From Flaccisagitta enflata (taxonomy: Eukaryota > Chaetognatha > Sagittoidea > Aphragmophora), in the NCBI GenBank assembly GCA_965153355.1, contig OZ231127.1, positions 78,802,001 to 78,866,000 on the forward strand: DNA of 64,000 bases, written 5' to 3'. The notes under the pieces are model-generated. The model was not told the origin of the DNA. It searched no databases and was given only the letters and a program-made list of their open reading frames with translations. Shown piece by piece: positions 30,562 through 64,000 of this stretch (position 1 is the stretch's first letter; the number at the start of each line of letters is the position of its first letter). The position numbers were made by a program, and so were the translations under genes.

Positions 30562-31016
30562 AATGCAAGTTTCTTTTTTTTTCCTTTTTTCTAAACTCTC
30601 TTTATTCTTGATTTAGATTCATCTTCTCAGTATTTCGTTCATGGTTGAATCTCATGCAACGCAAGTGTTTATCATTTGTTCATTTTTAAAATCTAAGATT
30701 TGATACATGATCAGTGAATATAAGAAGAAGAATACTCCAGAACGAAAAAAAAAAATGTTGTTTTGATACAATAAATTTACATGAAATATATAATCAAACG
30801 ATGAATTTCATATCTACTTTAAGCTTGTCAAAGGCACAATTTCGGCAATGGTTTTATATCAAGCAGAATTTTGACTTAGATTCTAAATAACATGCATTTT
30901 TTTAAAAGAAAGCAAGGAAAAAGCAAGTGATTTAGGAATGAATGAGTTATGGCTCTTTTCGAGGGATAATGACGTTCATTGAGCAAGACGACTGCAGATT
31001 TGAAAAAAAATCACAT

Positions 31017-31022
31017 TTTATT
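31017..31022 (-). terminator. Candidate DRC9 poly(A) signal AATAAA
   Basis: A minus-strand AATAAA lies about 405 nt past the DRC9 stop codon, after the triplet-repeat block. Confidence 0.5.
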
Positions 31023-31186
31023 CATAGATTGGACAACGGAATGAAAAAAAATCAGGAAAGAGGAAGATAACGTGATGTAAAAAGGTCAAATCACATGATT
31101 TCAACTCAAAATTATCCATTTGAAAAGGCAAAAGGAATACGAAAAAGAAAAGGAGGAAAAGAAAAAATACGAAGCCTGTGCGTTCG

Positions 31187-31386
<200 letters not shown>

Positions 31387-31426
31387 TTGCCAATTTTTTT
31401 GTTTTTGGCTGACACTCTTACTGAGC

Positions 31427-34053
<2,627 letters not shown>

Positions 34054-34071
34054 ATTCAAATATGGTCCGTC

Positions 34072-34072
34072 G

Positions 34073-34149
<77 letters not shown>

Positions 34150-34186
34150 ATTGTTGTTATTGTTGTTGTTATTGTGTTGTTTGGTT

Positions 34187-34221
<35 letters not shown>

Positions 34222-34250
34222 ACTGTTGTTATTGTTATGGTGTTTCGTTG
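34072..34250. repeat. (TTG)n just upstream of the DRC9 start codon
   Basis: TTG triplets begin 19 bp upstream of the ATG, with TTA interruptions after 34148. The DRC9 5' UTR or promoter would read (CAA)n. CAA repeats stay unstructured in RNA; any effect on translation is inference. Confidence 0.9.
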
Positions 34251-34444
34251 TAGATATGTTTTTGTTGTTGAAAAAAAATGTTTTGTTGAAATTGTTGCTA
34301 TTGAGGTTGTACTAGTCTTTTCACGCCGTTTGAGTTAATTTCTTATCTTTCTTTCAGTTTTGCCGTTTTTTCTTCTTGAATAATGAATTATTTCGTTTCT
34401 GCTCTGTCCTGTTTTGGCCTGTTAGAAAATAGGAAAAAACATTA

Positions 34445-34450
34445 TTTATT
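34445..34450 (-). terminator. Candidate CFAP65 poly(A) signal AATAAA
   Basis: A minus-strand AATAAA lies about 410 nt past the CFAP65 stop. The remaining ~190 bp to 34251 must also hold the DRC9 promoter, so the two genes are tightly packed. Confidence 0.5.
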
Positions 34451-34774
34451 CATTCAAAAAAATCATTTACTCATAGACTGGATGATCAAAAATAAAGTAA
34501 TTAAATCTTTTAATAAAAGTGACTAGAAAAGGTAGTGTGAATATTGAAAAATGACTAGCCAGGCTGACGATGATTTTGAACCAATTTTTACATGTTGGAT
34601 TTGTACAATTTTGTTAGAATTTTATGTACATTATTTGTACATTTGCTCATTGCCTTCTACTATCTCTCCCTTGTACACGTCAACATAAACCACTAAAAAA
34701 AGACGCACATGGCGGCATATCACATATCAACAAGCTATTCTCCGACTCAGTTACTGCAGTTAGAAAATCTTGAA

Positions 34775-34852
34775 AAAAAAATCATTTCCAACAATTAACT
34801 ACAGGTATGTAATGTAAAAAAATCATTTCCAACAATTAACTACAGGTACGTA
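34775..34852. repeat. 39-bp direct duplication after the CFAP65 stop
   Basis: The unit, AAAAAAATCATTTCC followed by AACAATTAACTACAGGTA and CGTAAT or TGTAAT, occurs twice in tandem with almost no difference. The second copy ends 7 bp before the stop codon. Confidence 0.85.
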
Positions 34853-34858
34853 ATTCAC

Positions 34859-52136
<17,278 letters not shown>

Positions 52137-52349
52137 TAATTTGTTCACCGGCGCCAATGAGTTCGAGTGATTGGGCGCCGTGAAGGAGACAATGATTAGG
52201 AACTATAATAGAGTCTACACCTCATATCCTGGGGAGATCAGAGGAAAGATAATTCAATCTTGGTTAATAATGAAATTGAAAAGAATAGTTTTACATGAGT
52301 ATAACTGGAACATACTGATTTTTTTTCTTTTTATTGTATGTGTCGGTGT

Positions 52350-52409
<60 letters not shown>

Positions 52410-52410
52410 A

Positions 52411-53038
52411 CTATCTAGAACATATATATATCGGCGAGCGTTTTGGGTCATATCTCTGCTAAAAATAAAAAAATCATATAAAAATCAGTGAGATTCTGAA
52501 ACTATATCAAATTTCTGATCTAGTGCCACCAACCGCGTTCTTGTAGCTCGATTCGTTTAGAAATGACGGGCAAAACAAGAAAGCTACTTCAAATGAAAAT
52601 GGCTGAAAAATTATATTTTATTTCTTGTCGCTTTTGGTACTTGACCAAGTGTTATTTTTTGTTAGTTAAAGGTTGTTGTCTAACTTTAAGACTGCTACAG
52701 TGATGCCATAGGATCGCCTTGTCATTTCCATGGTCACTCCAAACTCGGTTATAGATCAGATGGTTGGTAAGTAAGCAGGTATGGAGAAGGTATCGCGCAT
52801 CATTTGATAGGGAATCCCTATTAGGGATAAAAAAAATTCTGCTCTGAAGATGTGAGGGAAGACTGCGTCATCCTTTCTCAAGATATCTCTTCAAGAGCAT
52901 ATGAAGATAATTTAGGCCGTTATTGTTGTTCACAAGATACATTCAAAGAGTCTGAAAGATCAAATTATGGTTTTTCTAGTCATTTGATGAATTAACAGCC
53001 TGATAATGATCTTGCCGATATACTTTTGTTCTAGATAG
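52411..53038 (+). mobile_element. MITE with TA-flanked inverted repeats, copy 2
   Basis: The ends CTATCTAGAACATATATATA and TATACTTTTGTTCTAGATAG are inverted repeats of about 28 bp with few mismatches, flanked by TA (52409-52410, 53039-53040). It matches 917-1496 in reverse orientation. A (TG)n tract (52355-52407) touches its left end. It lies just upstream of CFAP65 coding exon 1, in the probable promoter or 5' UTR region. Confidence 0.82.
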
Positions 53039-53097
53039 TAAGTGTGTACGTGTGAGTGTGTTTTGGGGATTAACTCAAATTGCGGTGATATGGTGTT

Positions 53098-53178
<81 letters not shown>

Positions 53179-54065
53179 TGCTGCAGACAGACGATCGTGT
53201 TTTCACTGCCACACCGTGGCACTACGTGTTTTCGTTTTGAGGGTGAAGGCATGATAGAGAAGTTAAAAAAAGTTCAAAAAACGATTTTCAAACTAGGCAA
53301 ACAAACAGGGACAGACCGACGGACAGACAGACAGACAGACAGCGGGCATGATAGAAGAAGGCAGGATCGAGAAGTTCAAGAAACGATTTTCAACCATTGT
53401 TAATATAAGCAGGGACAGACCGACGTATAGACAGACAGACACACAGACAGACAGACAGACAGAGGGATAAGACAGGCGTAATCGCGTCATGTACATGACA
53501 TTTTCCGACGGGAATAGCTCTGTCTCTAAAGCTTCCAGCTGCGTTGCTATGAACAAAATCTGTTGTTAAGCGGCTGGTCCCTAATCTCTGCAGCTGCTGC
53601 CGCCGCATTGATAACCGAGGACGAAGCGCTCTCTAGCAAATAAAAGTGAAACTAATGATCGTTCGTGATGACAAAAGAACAAAAGACAATTAAGAAGATA
53701 TTTTTGCCGGACGTGTTTCACTACGTGAAGCCGCTGATTAGACCCAAAATATCGTGCTCATTTACTTGAATTTTCCTTTGTTTGAAATGACGAGGTGGTC
53801 AAAAAATCAAACTAGTCTCAGTTTGAAGAAGCACAAAAGCGATAGGCTGGTGGTTTCCGTGGAAACAAAATAAACTTTATTCGATCATGACACGCTCTCT
53901 GACCTGATTTGAAACCCGATTTTTTCCACCTTGGCAAGACTAGGCTGTGTATCTTTTTGCGAGGGGCAAAATCGCAACTGTGACAAAAAAGTGGGAATCT
54001 TCTTTAAATTTAAAAGTTGTATTTTACGAATGAAGTCTCCTATTTTCCCACGCTAATAATTCAAC

Positions 54066-54322
<257 letters not shown>

Positions 54323-54401
54323 AAAATCATGGGGTTACCAACTAACCAGGACAATGGACAAATGACAAATGGGAAAAAGAGGAAGAAAGCAAGAAAGAGA
54401 A

Positions 54402-54432
<31 letters not shown>

Positions 54433-54600
54433 AAGAAAGAAAGAAGGAAAAAAGGAAAGAAAGGAAAGGAATGATAGAAAAAAAAAGAAAAAAAAGAATA
54501 AAAAGAAAAAAAAGGTAAAAAGGGAAGAAAAGAAAAAAGAAAAAAAGGAAAAAAGAAAAAGAAAAAAAGAATAAAAGAAAAAAAGAAAGAAAAAAAAAAG

Positions 54601-54632
<32 letters not shown>

Positions 54633-55259
54633 AAAAAAGAAAAAAGAACAGAAAAACAGGAAAAAAAGAAAAAAAAGAAAAAAAGAAAAAAAAAGAGAAA
54701 AAAGAAGAAAAAGAAGAAAGAAAAGAAAGAAAAGAAACAAGGCCGAAAGAAAGACAGAAAGAAGCGGGAGAGAAACTAAAAGAAGAACTGAGTTAAAGAA
54801 TAATAGGTTCTCCCATCCATATGGCTTCATCGCCCCACCACACGCACCAATCTGCCTCTTAGTCTTACCCGTTTCACACAAGTTTGTCCCTCGGCCATCC
54901 CCGTCGAACGAGAAAGCCTCGTTCCTCTAATCAAGGAAGACGCGTGTTTAACTGGGAGGTTTTTAGAATTTAATCAAATTAATTTCCTGTTTCATTTTAT
55001 GGTGGAAATAAGTTTCTCCGCGATCGTCAGAGACGGAGAGGGAAAGCAGATTCTTCTAATGTTTCATCCTATCGAATATGACTTATCATGTATCTGCCAT
55101 TTTTCATCTCTGACAAATTGTCCTTATTTCTTTTTATGGGCAAGTATTTTTCAGGATTTTTTTTCTTTTTGCCAGAACGACGGATGGAGGTGGTTGAACC
55201 ATGCTTGACCGCGTTGCCACTCGCCATTGCAGCAACAGCACAACAAAAGCGGAGATTGC

Positions 55260-55540
<281 letters not shown>

Positions 55541-57089
55541 CCTGACCGATGAAAATGACAGGGAATGACGAAAAAAATAGGAAAGTTATTCTATAACTTA
55601 TATTTGAGGTCACTAGACTATTTGGGCGGGAGCAGTGCCAGTGGGCTCAAAATGATAAAATCTTTAAAAGAAGTAAAATGTGACCGACCAACCGACGGAC
55701 GGACAAAGCATGTTGTAGAATCGCGTGCACGCGACTAAAAAAAAACGAGTGGAATTACTACAATATCACAATTCCTTCCTTCATTTTAGGCATCTTAGCT
55801 TGATATTTTATGCTTTGATTAAACAAACTTTTCCCTTTTCTTTCAATGGCCTTGACCGGTGGTTGTGGGTCCCGAAAAAAAAATCATTTGCCCACGAGGC
55901 ACTGGATCCTTTTCTGAAAAAAAAATCCCTAATGTCTTGATGACACGTCTTGTAACATAGAAACACATCAATATCTTGACCGATGTTACAATTCCTTTAA
56001 TAGTTGCTCCTAATGTCGTAAATTGATGATCGTTAAAATGTTTATAAAGTATTTTGGAGACGTTTTTGGGAGAAGGAAGTCCGCCGCACGCCATCGACCG
56101 ACCATCGATTTCTCTAGATCTTTTTTACTCCGTTTTTAACGAAATCGCTTCCAACGCATGCGATTACTCTCAAATTTCTTTCTGGGTCGGCCTGAAACAA
56201 AACCGCTTCCAATCAATTAATAAAAAAAAACAAGCGTTAACAAGTTCTAAATTTGTTGACAAATTGGTTGAAATCTCGATTTTAGCCTAACGTTCAATAG
56301 TCCAACAGTTCAATATTATCCATGTTTTGTAAGATTTTGAGACAAAAATCCAAAAGGTAAAAGGCCACTGTAGTTTCTTCCCTTTCTATCATCATCTTAT
56401 CTTCCCGTTATTCCTTCTTCTCCTCATCGTCTCGATCTCCAGGATCTAATCCAAACATCCCTTTTGCGCCGTGGCCCACGACCGACTTTTCAAGGGGAGA
56501 AAAATAAGGGAAAAATTCCTAATCGACATGATTTAGGCCGTTTCCAATCATTTTTGTACTTCCGCAACGGATGATTATGCAACTTTTTCAACTAAATTGT
56601 CACGAACAAAATTGCAAAATTCTCAATTGAGGTGTTTATATCGTTTAAAATCATTATAAGTAACCTTTCTTCGTTTTTCAGCCACTTAATTACCTTTTTT
56701 AAGAGCTCAAAAACCCACTAAGATATTGTTCCTAAATTTGCGGCTGATTATGGCCTTCTAGGGATGTGCAAACAAACAAAAGTAAAAAAAAAACCTCAAA
56801 AAGGATTCGCGGAACCCTACAATCAATGACTCTTAGCTTTGAACCAAGCTATTGAAAATGGAAAATGCTGAGAACGCCGACGAGCATCAAACTTGGAACC
56901 ACGTGACTTAAAAAGAAAGGAACTGATAAGGAATAGAAATTGTTATTTCGCCTGAAACGACGCGACCTATCACACTTAATACCATGCTTATTCTAAAGAA
57001 GGAAATTTGAAACAGTTGTTCATTCTGTAACTCGTAAAACGCAATTGACACAGATTCTGATTGTTTCTGATAAAACAAAAGTACTGATC

Positions 57090-62987
<5,898 letters not shown>

Positions 62988-63096
62988 TCACCCTAGGCCC
63001 GAGATTCATCAAGGGTCATCTCAGATGAGCGCTGCATCTACTTACTTGATCAACAACAAAAACAACAACAACAACAAAACAACAACACAACAACAA

Positions 63097-63165
<69 letters not shown>

Positions 63166-63220
63166 CGAAGATACAACGACGGCTTCATCGATCGAGATCG
63201 ATCAAAAAGAAGCTCGATGA

Positions 63221-63302
<82 letters not shown>

Positions 63303-64000
63303 ACCAAGAAGATGACAACTCGGATAGCAAAATGACTCAACAGGTTTAATCTGAGTTTAGGACGAAATTGAGAATGGAGAAAAAAAAAAAAAAAACTCGC
63401 CTTACCCCGGGTGTATGAAGGTTGGGGGAAAAAATCTTATAAGTTGCGAATAAAGTGAATGCATGTTACTTCGAGTATATTAAAGTCAGGTTGTGTCACT
63501 TCGATATGCACCACTTCGATATTAAAATGAAACAAGTGTTTGAATTTGCATATTAGCATCATTTCGATATCGATGTACTGCTTTTTTGAAGTTCATGACA
63601 CTTTGAAAAAAAAAGTTTCGAAGTGGTGCTATGACGCCCCTTGAGACTGGGATTTTGGCCATGAAGCCAGGATATTGGCCTTACAGGTTCGGATGGATTA
63701 TAAAATGCTATATGTCACCTTCTAACCCACCCCATCCAACAGCCCAAACCACTTATAGTAGAAACATGAATTTTGGTATGGAAAGTCAGTGGGGGGATAT
63801 ATATTTGGGCCATCAAAGGGTTTTTTCAATTTCCGCCCCTGAGCAGAGATAAGGGGGTTGGGGTGGGGTAACCCCAAAGGGTTAAAAAATCTCAGAAAAT
63901 GTTTTTTTAATTTTTTCCAATTTTTGAATTGTATTGGTTAAATCTAGTTCATGCCATGGTAAATACACAATTTTTTTTGAATAATTCTCAAAATTTGAAG
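62988..64000. other. 3' UTR and downstream of the plus-strand gene
   Basis: (CAA)n at 63052-63166 and (GA)n at 63227-63298 fall in the presumed 3' UTR. An AATAAA is at 63449-63454. Beyond that, to the window edge, there is unassigned sequence. It includes ACTTCGATAT repeats (63500-63560) and, near 63645-63690, a fragment resembling the GGGATTTGGGCC units of the foldback family. No gene was seen. Confidence 0.5.
63449..63454 (+). terminator. Candidate poly(A) signal AATAAA of the plus-strand gene
   Basis: It lies about 460 nt after the proposed stop codon, the first canonical hexamer downstream of the 3' UTR microsatellites. Confidence 0.45.

Overview
This is nuclear DNA from a eukaryote with motile cilia, most likely an invertebrate animal. 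The genes have GT-AG introns and the standard code, with TAA and TGA as stops. Four encode conserved cilium or flagellum proteins, and the left end carries a last exon of an animal-type cathepsin L. I could not name the species. Simple repeats are extremely abundant, and most long open frames in the window (runs of SL, CV, HT, RE, FLS, VVV, LLL) are translated microsatellites, not genes.

Layout, left to right. 0-7 kb: dispersed repeats, a terminal-inverted-repeat MITE, a GGGCCC-rich tandem repeat, a lone cathepsin L last exon (+) at 4960-5131 and a nested inverted-repeat element. 7.2-25.5 kb: a WDR93/CFAP297-like gene on the minus strand, rebuilt here as 13 phase-consistent exons. Its first exon and 3' end were not found. 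An 11.7-kb intron holds several satellites. 26.6-30.6 kb: an uninterrupted AHI1 (jouberin) gene, minus. 31.4-34.05 kb: DRC9/IQCG, minus, three exons. 34.9-52.1 kb: CFAP65, minus, ten exons, 2,086 codons before the stop. 57.1-63.0 kb: an unrecognised low-complexity gene on the plus strand, six exons, 679 codons.

Four neighbouring genes on one strand (CFAP65, DRC9, AHI1, WDR93 in transcription order) act in the cilium. CFAP65 and WDR93 are axonemal proteins, DRC9 belongs to the nexin-dynein regulatory complex, and AHI1 acts at the transition zone. Exon joins were checked by reading phase: CFAP65, DRC9 and the plus-strand gene each sum to whole codons.

The introns are dominated by mobile or tandem DNA. 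The most unusual features are: (1) an element present in three WDR93 introns, always in the same orientation and with the same end 10-44 nt inside the 5' splice site, making up over 80% of two of those introns; (2) a 3.45-kb foldback element with about 1.3-kb arms and 175-bp internal repeats in CFAP65 intron 3; (3) a hAT-like MITE with an exact 8-bp target duplication nearby; (4) a foldback family and a palindrome-ended family that recur across the window.
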